Assembly (NCBI GenBank): GCA_946183365.1
Contig: CAMHAH010000021.1
Span: 1 to 51,453, forward strand
Reading direction: 5' to 3'
Source: an uncultured Clostridia bacterium
Lineage (GTDB): Bacteria; Bacillota; Clostridia; Oscillospirales; Acutalibacteraceae
Length of the DNA: 51,453 nucleotides
A program made the position numbers and the translations under genes. The notes beneath the pieces are model-generated. The model did not search any database and was not told the origin of the DNA. It saw only the letters and a program-made list of their open reading frames with translations. Shown here piece after piece: positions 1-7,270 of this stretch (position 1 is its first letter; the number at the start of each line of letters is the position of its first letter).

Positions 1-338
1 AGATCGAGGTACAGAACCGTGCCTTGCTCGGTGTCATGGTCGAGAAACTTCTCGCCCTCGGCGACGGAAAAACAGAGGTCAAGCATGAGCCATGACTTGC
101 CTTCCTTGCGCTTGCCCGCGACGATATTCAGCCCTCGGGGGAGCAATCCGTTGACAACAAAGCGGGCGGGCTTGACGGTTTTCTTCATCAATTCATCCCC
201 GCTGACCGTCCTCAGCTTCTTGAACTTTTTTCGCTTTTGATCAGCTTCATACGGATAAACCGCTGCGGGAACCTCCTTGCTGTGATCACGTTGTACATAG
301 TATCTGCCTTCTGCAATGTCTTTGTCATATTGATTCAT
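1..338 (-). CDS. AAA-type (RepA/KaiC-like) ATPase, 3' end outside window
   Basis: The minus-strand frame is open from the ATG at 338 to the window edge, about 112 residues, so the C-terminal part is missing. The start follows a good ribosome-binding site (AGGAAGG, about 8 bases upstream). A Walker A motif is visible as GKRKEGKS near residue 80, preceded by a G-L-P-R-G-L-N-I-V-A strand and followed by a hydrophobic helix. This is the arrangement of the AAA_25/RepA-like family, ATPases often found in plasmid, phage and integrative-element replication modules. A second acidic strand (TVLYLDL) is cut by the edge. The gene lies 145 bp downstream of lexA on the same strand. A replicative helicase-like role is inference; Walker B and later motifs cannot be seen. 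Confidence 0.75.
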   Translation of the reverse strand, partial: MNQYDKDIAEGRYYVQRDHSKEVPAAVYPYEADQKRKKFKKLRTVSGDELMKKTVKPARFVVNGLLPRGLNIVAGKRKEGKSWLMLDLCFSVAEGEKFLDHDTEQGTVLYLD

Positions 339-391
339 TTTGACCTTCCTCTCAAATATAGAATATATGTACGAACTCCGCTATCTAAATA

Positions 392-440
392 TATCCTGTA
401 ACGAAGATACACTGCAAGAGAATACCTTCGCTACAGGATA
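392..440. repeat. Long imperfect inverted repeat between lexA and the AAA ATPase gene
   Basis: The left arm (392-406, TATCCTGTAACGAAG) pairs with the right arm (426-440) with one mismatch. Pairing can continue inward through GATAC/GTATT to give arms near 20 bp with a loop of about 10 nt. No T-tract follows on either strand, so it is not a classic terminator. It sits about 55 bp upstream of the ATPase start, so an operator, a replication-protein site or an RNA leader hairpin are all possible. Confidence 0.6.
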
Positions 441-483
441 CTTTCATCTCTCAACTAACCTTCATTTATTCGCTATCTCGTAT

Positions 484-1095
484 TCAATTATGATTCAGCT
501 TATGTGTCACGCATACCGCGACACCCTGGATCTGCAGATCCTCGGGATAGATGTCAGGATAGGTTTCCTTATCCTCGTTGCAGGAGCGGAGGATATACCG
601 TCCGTCCTCTTTGATGAGCTGCTTCAAGTTGTTCTTACCTTCGTATAAAGCGACGACATAATCGCCGTCATTCGCACCCTTTTGCTGTCTGACAATGACG
701 TAATCTCCGGGGTGGATACCCGCGTCTATCATGGATTCACCTTTTGCGATCAGCGCAAAGAAGTTGCCTTTGCCGACGATGCTCTCGGGCATACGGATGT
801 ATTCGATGACGGTTTCTTCTTCCTCCTGACCTTCGCCGCAGGCGACGTATCCGAGGACTTTCATGTACTTCGAAGGGCTTTCCATCTCTGTCTGCGCGGT
901 GCTGATATTTCTTCTGCCGTTGTATACGATCTCACCGCGCTCTTTCATATCGGTCAGACAGCGGTGAACGGTAGAAACAGAAATACCTGTTCCTGCCGTA
1001 ATATCTCTGACGGACGGATATTTGCTTTGCTCCGCATAGTACTGGTTGACATAGTCGTAAATGATAGAATACCATTTGGGATTTCTTCGTGCCAT
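484..1095 (-). CDS. lexA: LexA-like repressor (winged helix plus S24 peptidase)
   Basis: This 203-residue protein has the two-domain layout of LexA. An N-terminal winged helix-turn-helix (about residues 1-65, with ISVSTVHRCLTDM as the recognition helix region) is followed by an S24 self-cleaving domain. The likely autocleavage site is the C-G pair in YVACGEG (near residue 87). The catalytic serine is in GESMIDAG and the general-base lysine is near the LKQLIKE segment. RecA-stimulated cleavage would relieve repression. The start is set by GGAGGT six bases upstream of ATG. The gene has a consensus promoter with a palindrome between the -10 box and the start codon, consistent with autoregulation. 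It may be the host SOS repressor or an element-borne LexA-like repressor; the adjacent ATPase and DUF6809 genes hint at the latter. Confidence 0.88.
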   Translation of the reverse strand: MARRNPKWYSIIYDYVNQYYAEQSKYPSVRDITAGTGISVSTVHRCLTDMKERGEIVYNGRRNISTAQTEMESPSKYMKVLGYVACGEGQEEEETVIEYIRMPESIVGKGNFFALIAKGESMIDAGIHPGDYVIVRQQKGANDGDYVVALYEGKNNLKQLIKEDGRYILRSCNEDKETYPDIYPEDLQIQGVAVCVTHKLNHN

Positions 1096-1116
1096 AAGAT
1101 GACCTCCGGTATGATA

Positions 1117-1205
1117 GAAACGTAGCGTTTCAATAATGGTAACAGTATAACATCGAAGTGAGCATTTGTCAATAGTTTTAGAAACAAAATATTTCTATTT
1201 GTTTC
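1117..1205 (-). promoter_or_regulatory. lexA promoter with two palindromic operators
   Basis: On the minus strand a -35 TTGACA (1167-1172) and a -10 TATACT (1144-1149) are separated by exactly 17 bp. A perfect inverted repeat GAAACG-TAG-CGTTTC (1117-1131) lies just after the -10 box, where a repressor would block initiation. A second one, GAAACAAA / TTTGTTTC with a 9-bp spacer (1181-1205), lies immediately upstream of the -35. Both share GAAAC...GTTTC half-sites. The Bacillus-type LexA box (CGAAC-N4-GTTCG) is not present, so the specificity may differ. Confidence 0.82.
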
Positions 1206-1348
1206 AACTCGTCCGTTTTCTTTGTTATTGCGTAGTATTTTTTGACACGCTCTCAGACGTAAATCCCTCTCATAAATCGTCTGTATCGCGTTTTGATTTA
1301 TACTCCGAGTCTATATTGGCAGAGGAAGAATATCCCGACAAACGCGAA

Positions 1349-1380
1349 CAGCGGGGACGACTATTGTGTCATCCCCACTG
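1349..1380 (-). terminator. Hairpin overlapping the DUF6809 stop codon
   Basis: Arms 1349-1361 and 1368-1380 (minus strand CAGTGGGGATGAC / GTCGTCCCCGCTG, one mismatch and a 6-nt loop) overlap the stop codon of the DUF6809 gene. The T-tract is weak, so it may only be a 3'-end stabilising hairpin. Confidence 0.5.
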
Positions 1381-1644
1381 CTGTGTATCTGCGTATATTT
1401 CTGTTGTCATTTTCACGCCAAGCCTGAAGCCTTCGATATAGGCATCCCTCTCAGACAGAGCAATCAGCGATAGTTGGCAGTTTTCTATCTGCTCCAGCTT
1501 CTCCTTTTGCTGTTCAGTCGTGAGCATGGATCGGAGTTCATCAAGCAACCTCGTCATTTCCGACAGCTTTTTCTTGGTGCTCTTGCTCTGCTTGTACTCG
1601 CTCGGATTCACATTTCCAAAGTAGAAGTCCTCTAACGTGGTCAT
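1369..1644 (-). CDS. DUF6809 family small protein
   Basis: The protein has 91 residues and opens with MTTLEDFYFGNVNPSEY. A charged coiled-coil-like middle (TRLLDELRSMLTTEQQKEKLEQ) is followed by a conserved-looking end (ISLSERDAYIEGFRLG-like, here ALSERDAYIEGFRLGVKM). This pattern matches the DUF6809 family of Clostridia, whose function is unknown. The GAAAGGGGCG ribosome-binding site and a promoter lie directly upstream. The 5' end and promoter recur at 10,940-11,038 as a truncated copy. No catalytic motif is visible. Confidence 0.72.
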   Translation of the reverse strand: MTTLEDFYFGNVNPSEYKQSKSTKKKLSEMTRLLDELRSMLTTEQQKEKLEQIENCQLSLIALSERDAYIEGFRLGVKMTTEIYADTQQWG

Positions 1645-1698
1645 TGTATCTCGCCCCTTTCAAGCATAACACAATACCACATAATACGAGTAAGTCAA
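1645..1698 (-). promoter_or_regulatory. DUF6809 promoter, duplicated at 11,011-11,038
   Basis: Minus-strand -35 TTGACT (1693-1698) and -10 TATTGT (1671-1676) are separated by 16 bp and followed by a conserved leader ending in GAAAGGGGCG. The same -35, spacing, -10 and leader occur upstream of the truncated copy at 10,985-11,038, although the spacer sequence differs. That conservation supports a real promoter. Confidence 0.7.
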
Positions 1699-1699
1699 G

Positions 1700-2127
1700 C
1701 GATTTTTCAACAAAAGTTTACCGGCATTTATTATATCAATCCAGTCATCTTTATCCGACTCGTGATTGATGATCGCGTCAAAGTGACATTTGATATATTC
1801 GTCTGTCATCACAAGACGGATAAAGCGGATTGATGGCAGGTATCGCTCGTTAAAATTCTTTCGCCAGTCAAACGGAATATAGTAGCCTTCTACGATCAGA
1901 TTTTGATTGTTCTCTATTGCGGTTTTTATCATTTCGCGCACGATAGGCCGGAGATACGCGGTCAGCGCATCGTCGTCGCTCATAGGCGTCAATTCCGTAT
2001 TCTCGCTGCGGATGAGACCCATCTTCAGATGGTCGATCGACAGATAGTGTTAGTAATATTGTTCCAGCAGTTTCTGCGCCAATACCGTTTTGCCGGTGTG
2101 CGACGCGCCGGTTATTATAATAATCAT
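1700..2127 (-). pseudogene. Broken P-loop kinase/zeta-like ATPase gene
   Basis: From ATG at 2127 the frame reads a P-loop (TGASHTGKT, Walker A) and then meets an in-frame TAA at 2050-2052 after 25 codons. The same frame continues with HYLSIDHLKMGLIRS and LIVEGYYIPFDWRKNF, the substrate-side part of a small AAA kinase resembling zeta-toxin or nucleotide-kinase proteins. The frame then runs into the DUF6809 promoter and stops at about 1660, so the normal C-terminus is also missing. Two independent lesions (nonsense plus 3' truncation) make this a pseudogene. An alternative is reinitiation at the internal ATG (2022), but that product would lack the P-loop. Confidence 0.75.
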
Positions 2128-2193
2128 AGCCTTGTCCTCAGTACCTTTTTCACCGCCACCCAGATACCACACTCGTAGTCATGTGACTGCGGA

Positions 2194-2655
2194 TCATCTG
2201 CAGAATACACTTCGATTTTTCTGATAAAAAACAAATCCATCCTCAACCTTTACGATACGGTAGCCTATTTTTTTGTAAAAAGTATTTGTCCGCTCATTCC
2301 AACACGGGGTATCCAAATTGAACTCAGCAGCAAAAGGAAAATACTTTTCTATACATTCCATCAAACGGATTCCGTAACCTTTTCTGTGATAGATGCTGTC
2401 GATAAATATTCTGCCGATGTATATGCTACTTTTGGTTTCGTCCGGGAAAATAATGGCTGCCCCTACCAAATCATTGTCTATCATCGCTTGATACAAATGC
2501 CCCTCCCGAGCCATTTGTTGATGCCATTCTAACGAATCAAATCCGGGCGGACAATCACCTTTTGCTCCGCCGACATTTACATCTGTTTCAAAAGCTCTGA
2601 CAGACATATCCACGATTTTTTCTGCCTGACTTGCTTCTGCTTTGACAATAACCAT
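2194..2655 (-). CDS. GNAT family N-acetyltransferase
   Basis: The protein has 153 residues with the GNAT fold pattern. The acetyl-CoA pyrophosphate-loop region is SIYHRKGYGIRLMECI (about residues 89-104; compare the consensus Q/RxxGxG/A), and the C-terminal strand-helix CWNERTNTFYKKIGY is typical of the family. The ribosome-binding site is CAGGAGAAG upstream of ATG. It is the last gene of the minus-strand run that starts near 6,638. The acetyl acceptor cannot be predicted. Confidence 0.82.
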   Translation of the reverse strand: MVIVKAEASQAEKIVDMSVRAFETDVNVGGAKGDCPPGFDSLEWHQQMAREGHLYQAMIDNDLVGAAIIFPDETKSSIYIGRIFIDSIYHRKGYGIRLMECIEKYFPFAAEFNLDTPCWNERTNTFYKKIGYRIVKVEDGFVFYQKNRSVFCR

Positions 2656-2754
2656 CTCACTTCTCCTGACTGTCTTACAACTTCCGTTTTATCCATGAGT
2701 AGAATCGTTTGGAGCTCTCGATATCTTTCACGACAATCTATAACGTTTTTAGTT

Positions 2755-3393
2755 TCATTTTCCATGTTCCTTTATCGGATGCCGGATTACAGTTTTCAGC
2801 TTTTCCGGGGCGACTTTTCTTGCGTCACTCAAATATATTTCATGATGTAAACGCTGATCCGTGATATCCAGCGCATAGCCCTGTGCTTCCATGTATTCAT
2901 GCATTATTTGAACAGTAGCAGGCTCATCATCATAAGAACCGATATGCATACATTGAACGCATAAGCCCTCATCATAGGTGAAAAACTCTACCTTGGAATA
3001 GTCGGTTTTCTTCTTCCTTGTCGCTTCTTCGATTGCCCAATCGAAATCCGTTTTTGTTACGAAATCGGGCAGACGGATCACAGAGATCCAGTTGAAGTCT
3101 TCCTTTCGCGCATAGTCAACGCCGCATACGCCGTCCTGCCACCAGAACCCCTCCAGAGGCGGCACGACATAATCGAAATATCCCTCGATCTGATGATCTC
3201 CTTTTTTACTCATTTTTATGGTAAAAGCGATGCCGTATAGCAAACCGATCGCTTGCTTATATGCTCCGTCCTCCGCATTTGGGTCGCCCTTTCCGCGCAC
3301 CGCGATAAAATTCATCTGCGGCACGGTCACGATAGACGGCTTGTTCTTTGGCATATAGAATTCCTTGTATTCTTTTTTGTAATCAAACGCCAT
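2755..3393 (-). CDS. GyrI-like small-molecule-binding domain protein
   Basis: The protein has 212 residues and no DNA-binding domain. It shows the pattern of stand-alone GyrI-like proteins of Firmicutes: an early PQMNFIAVRGKGDPN strand, a YGIAFTIKM strand-helix, an aromatic loop PPLEGFWW, and a C-terminal MHIGSYDDEPATVQIMHEY segment. These domains bind hydrophobic or drug-like ligands in related AraC/MerR regulators; the stand-alone proteins may bind or hydrolyse such compounds. AAAGGGG lies upstream of ATG. The gene follows the flavodoxin-like gene by 31 bp and probably shares its transcript. Confidence 0.82.
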   Translation of the reverse strand: MAFDYKKEYKEFYMPKNKPSIVTVPQMNFIAVRGKGDPNAEDGAYKQAIGLLYGIAFTIKMSKKGDHQIEGYFDYVVPPLEGFWWQDGVCGVDYARKEDFNWISVIRLPDFVTKTDFDWAIEEATRKKKTDYSKVEFFTYDEGLCVQCMHIGSYDDEPATVQIMHEYMEAQGYALDITDQRLHHEIYLSDARKVAPEKLKTVIRHPIKEHGK

Positions 3394-3424
3394 ACTTTAT
3401 CCCCTTTGATCTGATTGATTGGTT

Positions 3425-4111
3425 TCAGTTGACGGTTCCATTGACGATTTCTGCGTACTGCTCCTCGGGGATCATCGGCGAGGTTATCTCTTTTAATAAA
3501 TCCTCGCCGATCGTTCCGCTCTCGGCGTACTCTCTGCCTGCTTTGCGGATGAGGTTGAGGCGCGGCTCGGTGACGGCAGCCGCTTCGGGCGCGTTGAACA
3601 TCGGGCTTTCGGGAACGGTGATCATCGTGTGTTCATTAGGAAAACACCTGATAAACTGCATAACGGCAGGCTCAAAGTTATGCCTGCTGTTCGGGAAACC
3701 GCAGCCGCAGATCATCACATATTTCAGGTGAGAAAAATCCGCCTGACCGACGTGCTCATAGCGGTCGCCGACCTTCTGCATCGTCATCCTTGACAGCGGC
3801 AGCGTGCGTTCAAGCAGCGCCTTCAGCGGCGCGGGCATACCGTAGCAGTAGAGAGGATAGCTCCATATCAGCAGATCGCTGTCGAGGATTTCCTCCAGAA
3901 TCCCGCGCATATCGTCGTGGTGGACGCAATCGCCGCCGTTTCGCATACAGGCAAAGCAACCGGTGCAGTATTCGATGTGCTTCTCGACCGCGTGAATCGT
4001 ATGTACTTCGTTCTGTGACGCCTCATTCATCCCGTCCACAAAGGCGCGGGTGATGTGCATGGTGTCGCTTTTATCCCTTTTGGGACTTCCATTGATGACC
4101 AGTATTTTCAT
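3425..4111 (-). CDS. Flavodoxin-fold NAD(P)H-dependent oxidoreductase
   Basis: The protein has 228 residues. The N-terminus MKILVINGSPKRDKSDT is the FMN phosphate-binding loop of the NADPH-dependent FMN reductase/flavodoxin_2 superfamily. A Cys-rich segment (YCTGCFACMRNGGDCVHHDD) follows, as in the iron-sulfur flavoprotein-like subgroup. The SDLLIWSYPLYCYGMPAPLK segment forms the flavin ring pocket. It starts directly after the stop codon of the upstream GNAT gene, with AAAGGAG inside that gene. A redox detoxification role is plausible but the substrate is unknown. Confidence 0.85.
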   Translation of the reverse strand: MKILVINGSPKRDKSDTMHITRAFVDGMNEASQNEVHTIHAVEKHIEYCTGCFACMRNGGDCVHHDDMRGILEEILDSDLLIWSYPLYCYGMPAPLKALLERTLPLSRMTMQKVGDRYEHVGQADFSHLKYVMICGCGFPNSRHNFEPAVMQFIRCFPNEHTMITVPESPMFNAPEAAAVTEPRLNLIRKAGREYAESGTIGEDLLKEITSPMIPEEQYAEIVNGTVN

Positions 4112-4660
4112 TTATGTCAGCTCCTTTCGCATATAGATGACCTCCTGATACCCTGTCAGGCGGGATTTGAAGTCGCGCGGATTCCTGCCGTATTCCGTAA
4201 ATCCGGCTTTCTCATACATCCGTACCGCGCGTTCATTTTCGGCGACGACCTCCAGCTCCATTTGTTCATAGCCGGCGCTCCTCGCACATTCGATACAGGC
4301 TTCTGTCAAAGCGCGACCGAGACCGAGACCCCAATACTTCTTATCAATACTGATCCCGAATTCACAGCGGTGTCTCAGCTTGTACTTCGGGCTTTTCTGT
4401 CCGATCCCGGCGGTGCCGACAATCCTTTCGCCGATCTCCGCGAGGATCTCGATCTCATTCTCACTGTCGGCTTTCTTTTGCAAAAAATCCGCCTCTTCCT
4501 CCGCAGTGAAGGTGATCTCGTCCGGATAACTCAGCAGATTGTCCGTCTGTTCGTGCGTCAGAATGAAGATATCCAGCGCCGCCTGTCCGTCCTGCGCGGT
4601 ACCGTTGCGGAGGGTGCAGGTTTTCCCGTTTTTTAATTGGATTGTTTGATGATATTGCAT
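4112..4660 (-). CDS. GNAT family N-acetyltransferase
   Basis: The protein has 182 residues. Core GNAT features are a central strand CEFGISIDKKYWGLGLGRAL (acetyl-CoA loop around residues 105-125) and the C-terminal LEVVAENERAVRMYEKAGF signature, typical of the ribosomal-protein/antibiotic acetyltransferase branch. ACGGAG lies upstream of ATG. The gene is tightly packed between the methyltransferase and flavodoxin-like genes, indicating one operon. The substrate is unknown. Confidence 0.88.
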   Translation of the reverse strand: MQYHQTIQLKNGKTCTLRNGTAQDGQAALDIFILTHEQTDNLLSYPDEITFTAEEEADFLQKKADSENEIEILAEIGERIVGTAGIGQKSPKYKLRHRCEFGISIDKKYWGLGLGRALTEACIECARSAGYEQMELEVVAENERAVRMYEKAGFTEYGRNPRDFKSRLTGYQEVIYMRKELT

Positions 4661-4673
4661 ATTGATTTCTCCG

Positions 4674-5390
4674 TTACTTTTTTCTCAATACGATTTTGAT
4701 AAAATTCAGATATTTTCCGCCGCCTGCTTCCATTGCCTTTCGGTCGCCGACGGCGTATTCATTCTCCTGCTTGAGCCAGTCAGCCCAGACCTCTGCGTTT
4801 GACTCCATCTCGGATACCCCCAGCACCTCTGCGCCCTTGCATGCGCCGACGATGTTTTTCCAGTAAGGGACGTCGTGCAGATAGTCGAGCTGCTCGGGCG
4901 TCCATGAGAGCAGCAGCTCCGGCGGCAGATCATCGTGACAGTCCTCTTTCATCCCGGGGACGGTGATATAGAGATAACCGCCCGGCTTTATGAACGGCAA
5001 CAGTTTATGATCGAGATAATCGGGATCGCGTCCGAAATAGTTATACGAATCCGTCGATACCACCGCGTCGAAAAACGCCTTCTCAAACGGCAGGTTCTCC
5101 GCATCCGCCTTGACGGGGACGATCTCATCCTCGCTCAGTCCCATCGTGTCAAAGAAACGTCGGTTCTCCCCGGGATCACTCCACAGGTCGGCGGCATAGA
5201 CTGTAAAGCCGTATTCCTTCACCAGAAACACGCTCGTCAATCCCTGACCACTGCCGAGGTCACAGACGGTCGCGCCTTTGGGGATAAGATGATTTGTCAA
5301 GAGTTCTTCTTCGAGCTTGACGGGATTCGGTCCCATGATCTTTGCCATCAAATCGGCGGTCATATATTTTTCACTTAGTGGGTAATTCAT
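4674..5390 (-). CDS. Class I SAM-dependent methyltransferase
   Basis: The protein has 238 residues. Motif I is VCDLGSGQGLTSVFL (about residues 42-56), the acidic residue after motif II is in YAADLWSD, and motif III/IV lies around FFDAVVSTDSYNYFGRD. The layout and length fit small-molecule methyltransferases of the UbiE/MTase-11 group. The start (AGGAGG, then ATG) overlaps the end of the upstream XRE regulator by 4 bp, indicating translational coupling. The acceptor substrate is not predictable. Confidence 0.88.
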   Translation of the reverse strand: MNYPLSEKYMTADLMAKIMGPNPVKLEEELLTNHLIPKGATVCDLGSGQGLTSVFLVKEYGFTVYAADLWSDPGENRRFFDTMGLSEDEIVPVKADAENLPFEKAFFDAVVSTDSYNYFGRDPDYLDHKLLPFIKPGGYLYITVPGMKEDCHDDLPPELLLSWTPEQLDYLHDVPYWKNIVGACKGAEVLGVSEMESNAEVWADWLKQENEYAVGDRKAMEAGGGKYLNFIKIVLRKK

Positions 5391-5989
5391 GTTTTCCTCC
5401 TACATATCAGACAGCCCTTGATCATCAGAATGGCAAAACAGAACACGCCAGCGTAGGGCTGTCGGGTGATAATAAACAGCAGACACACGATAACAGATAA
5501 AGCGATACCTGTTATCAATCGGTGCTTGCTCCACAGCGGTTTGTCAAATCGGCTGATGATCAGTCCGCAGATGCCGTTCAATACGGTAAGGCTTATGACA
5601 ACAGTATATACTATTTTTATCCAAAGCGGCGTGTTGGAAAGGACAAATAAAGATACCGATTGCTTTTCCGCGCCGTTTCCGAAAACAGGAATGAACAGCA
5701 GTAACGCCGTGAATACATCCATCACATGGCACAATAGTGAGGTGTAATTACCGATCAGCTCCCGTTTTTCTTCCTCTGCCGCAGCGATGATCTCATCCGG
5801 AGAGATCAGTTCATCAACGGTCACACAGAAGAATTTGGCAAGCCCCTTGAGTGAATCGATGTTCGGGTAGCCTCTGCCGGACTCCCATTTCGATACAGCG
5901 GTTCTGGATACAAAGATCGCCTGCGCCAGTTCCTCCTGTGTCAGTCCTTTGCTTTTTCTCAATTCCTGTAACTTTTCATTGAACTCCAT
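5387..5989 (-). CDS. XRE-family regulator with C-terminal membrane helices
   Basis: The protein has 200 residues. The N-terminal Cro/C1-type helix-turn-helix (residues 5-60) contains LTQEELAQAIFVSRTAVSKWE. After about residue 90 there are three or four hydrophobic segments (for example VMDVFTALLLFIPVFG and ALSVIVCLLFIIT), so this is a membrane-tethered regulator. It overlaps the PAP2 gene by 14 bp and the methyltransferase gene by 4 bp, so it is part of the operon. It probably senses an envelope or membrane signal; this is inference from architecture. Confidence 0.85.
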   Translation of the reverse strand: MEFNEKLQELRKSKGLTQEELAQAIFVSRTAVSKWESGRGYPNIDSLKGLAKFFCVTVDELISPDEIIAAAEEEKRELIGNYTSLLCHVMDVFTALLLFIPVFGNGAEKQSVSLFVLSNTPLWIKIVYTVVISLTVLNGICGLIISRFDKPLWSKHRLITGIALSVIVCLLFIITRQPYAGVFCFAILMIKGCLICRRKT

Positions 5990-6638
5990 TTTTGTTCCTC
6001 ATATCTGTTGAGATTACCGCGCTTTGGTAGAGCTTGAATAGACCGAAGCTCAAGAGGACGGCGCCGATAATATCCGTCGCCCAGTGAACGCCCGACGCCA
6101 ATCTGCCAATGACCATAAAGGCAGAAAACAGAATTGCAAGTATCATTATAATTCGTTTTATCATCGGACTATTACATCTTCTGTTGATCTGAAATACCAA
6201 CGTCGGCATAACGGACAGCACCAAAAGCGTTGTCGAGGACGGATAGGACGCTTCCAAAAATCCGTCAATCAGGATCGGGCGGTAATTGATCGGCACCATC
6301 TCAAAGAACAGATAGCCGAAAATCACAAGAATGTAATAGCCGCCTAACAGCAGAATATCCGCGTCTACCTTAAACAGACTTCTCCTTTTGATGAACTGAA
6401 CCAGTCCCAAACAGCCGAAGCACAGGCATACGACAATCGGTACTAATCCAAGCCAGTCCGTGACAGTATATAGCGTCATGTGTACGCCTGTCAGCTGATG
6501 AAACCATGTGTTAAAGTTTGCCAGTCCAACCTTTGATTCATTCGGTCCTACCGCCTGCACATCAACAAACATAATCAATATTGTCCACAGTGCAAAGGTA
6601 ATTAACAATACGATACCCAATGTCAAATTCCTTTTCAA
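5976..6638 (-). CDS. PAP2-superfamily membrane phosphatase-like protein
   Basis: The frame is open upstream to a GTG at 6713, but the best start is the TTG at 6638, preceded by AAAGGA at about 8 bases. That gives about 220 residues beginning KRNLTLGIVL. At least five membrane helices are visible. PAP2 motifs are present as NYRPIL (motif 1 RP), YPSSTT (motif 2) and GRLASGVHWATDIIG (motif 3 with His and Asp). Motif 2 lacks the usual PSGH histidine, a variant seen in some Firmicutes homologues. The expected role is dephosphorylation of a lipid phosphate at the membrane. A strong palindrome lies just upstream. Confidence 0.82.
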   Translation of the reverse strand: MKRNLTLGIVLLITFALWTILIMFVDVQAVGPNESKVGLANFNTWFHQLTGVHMTLYTVTDWLGLVPIVVCLCFGCLGLVQFIKRRSLFKVDADILLLGGYYILVIFGYLFFEMVPINYRPILIDGFLEASYPSSTTLLVLSVMPTLVFQINRRCNSPMIKRIIMILAILFSAFMVIGRLASGVHWATDIIGAVLLSFGLFKLYQSAVISTDMRNKNGVQ

Positions 6639-6649
6639 ATCAATCAGTC

Positions 6650-6673
6650 CTTTCAAATTGGTTAATTTGAAAG
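6650..6673. promoter_or_regulatory. Perfect 24-bp palindrome upstream of the PAP2 operon
   Basis: Arms CTTTCAAATT and AATTTGAAAG (10 bp each, perfect) flank a 4-bp centre. The site ends 11 bp before the proposed TTG start of the PAP2 gene and would fall inside the 5' part of the longer GTG-initiated frame. It looks like an operator for a dimeric regulator (TetR/MarR or the XRE protein encoded downstream). Confidence 0.65.
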
Positions 6674-6732
6674 TAACATAGATTGAGCTAAAAGGAAAGA
6701 AACGCTCCGTCACATGGATGACACGATGCGTG

Positions 6733-7269
6733 TCAGTGCTGATTTTGGTTTAAATACGCTTCAAATTCAGGCGTTCTCGACCAATATTTGACGCCCCAGT
6801 TTTCAAAGCTCCATTCTTCCATATAGCCGTTGCACTCATAGTCAATATAGTAAAGCAAGCCGCCCTGAACGACAAAGTTTGTCGGGAAGTAATCAATATT
6901 CAGTCCTGCGTTTTTCGCAAGCGCCGCCATTTCACGGACTTGCGGTAAATACGCTGCAACGGAACAGCCATTTTTTACCATTTCAAAAATCGTATCGCCG
7001 TCGATATATTCCTTGACGATTCGCTCGTTTTTGATATCAATATCAAGCATTTTCGGGATTCGGATTCGCGCATCCGTCAGCCGTCGATAGTCGTTTTGTT
7101 CCGCTTCGATTTTGTTGCCGAAGGTGTAGTAGTCGCACGGCTCGTGATGAGTCTGCTTGACAACGTACTGCCTGCCGTCACGTTCTGCAAGGTAGGAATA
7201 GCCGCCTTTGCCCTTGCCGAGCAGCTTAATCACGTTGTATGTTACATTGTTAACAGTTATGTTGTTCAT
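6733..7269 (-). CDS. Protein-kinase-fold small protein
   Basis: The start is the ATG at 7269 (GAGG about 8 bases upstream), immediately after the stop of the upstream GNAT, giving 178 residues. A glycine-rich loop (LLGKGKGGYSYLAE) is followed by a VAIK-like lysine (QYVVKQTHH). The catalytic region reads LNIDYFPTNFVVQGGLLYYIDYE, equivalent to HxDxxxxN plus a DFG-like D-Y-E in atypical kinases such as aminoglycoside phosphotransferases. The fold is compact and lacks much of the C-lobe. It probably phosphorylates a small molecule or is a degenerate kinase. Confidence 0.72.
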   Translation of the reverse strand: MNNITVNNVTYNVIKLLGKGKGGYSYLAERDGRQYVVKQTHHEPCDYYTFGNKIEAEQNDYRRLTDARIRIPKMLDIDIKNERIVKEYIDGDTIFEMVKNGCSVAAYLPQVREMAALAKNAGLNIDYFPTNFVVQGGLLYYIDYECNGYMEEWSFENWGVKYWSRTPEFEAYLNQNQH

Positions 7270-7270
7270 A

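Noticed and set aside
1..240. Plus-strand frame over the AAA ATPase region
   Set aside because: Shadow of the minus-strand ATPase, which has a clear Walker A motif and ribosome-binding site.
2577..2765. Short minus-strand frame (MENETKNVIDCRERYRELQ...) overlapping the GNAT start
   Set aside because: It has an AAAGGAA-like ribosome-binding site but overlaps the GNAT gene by ~79 bp and shows no family pattern; possibly a gene fragment, not supported.
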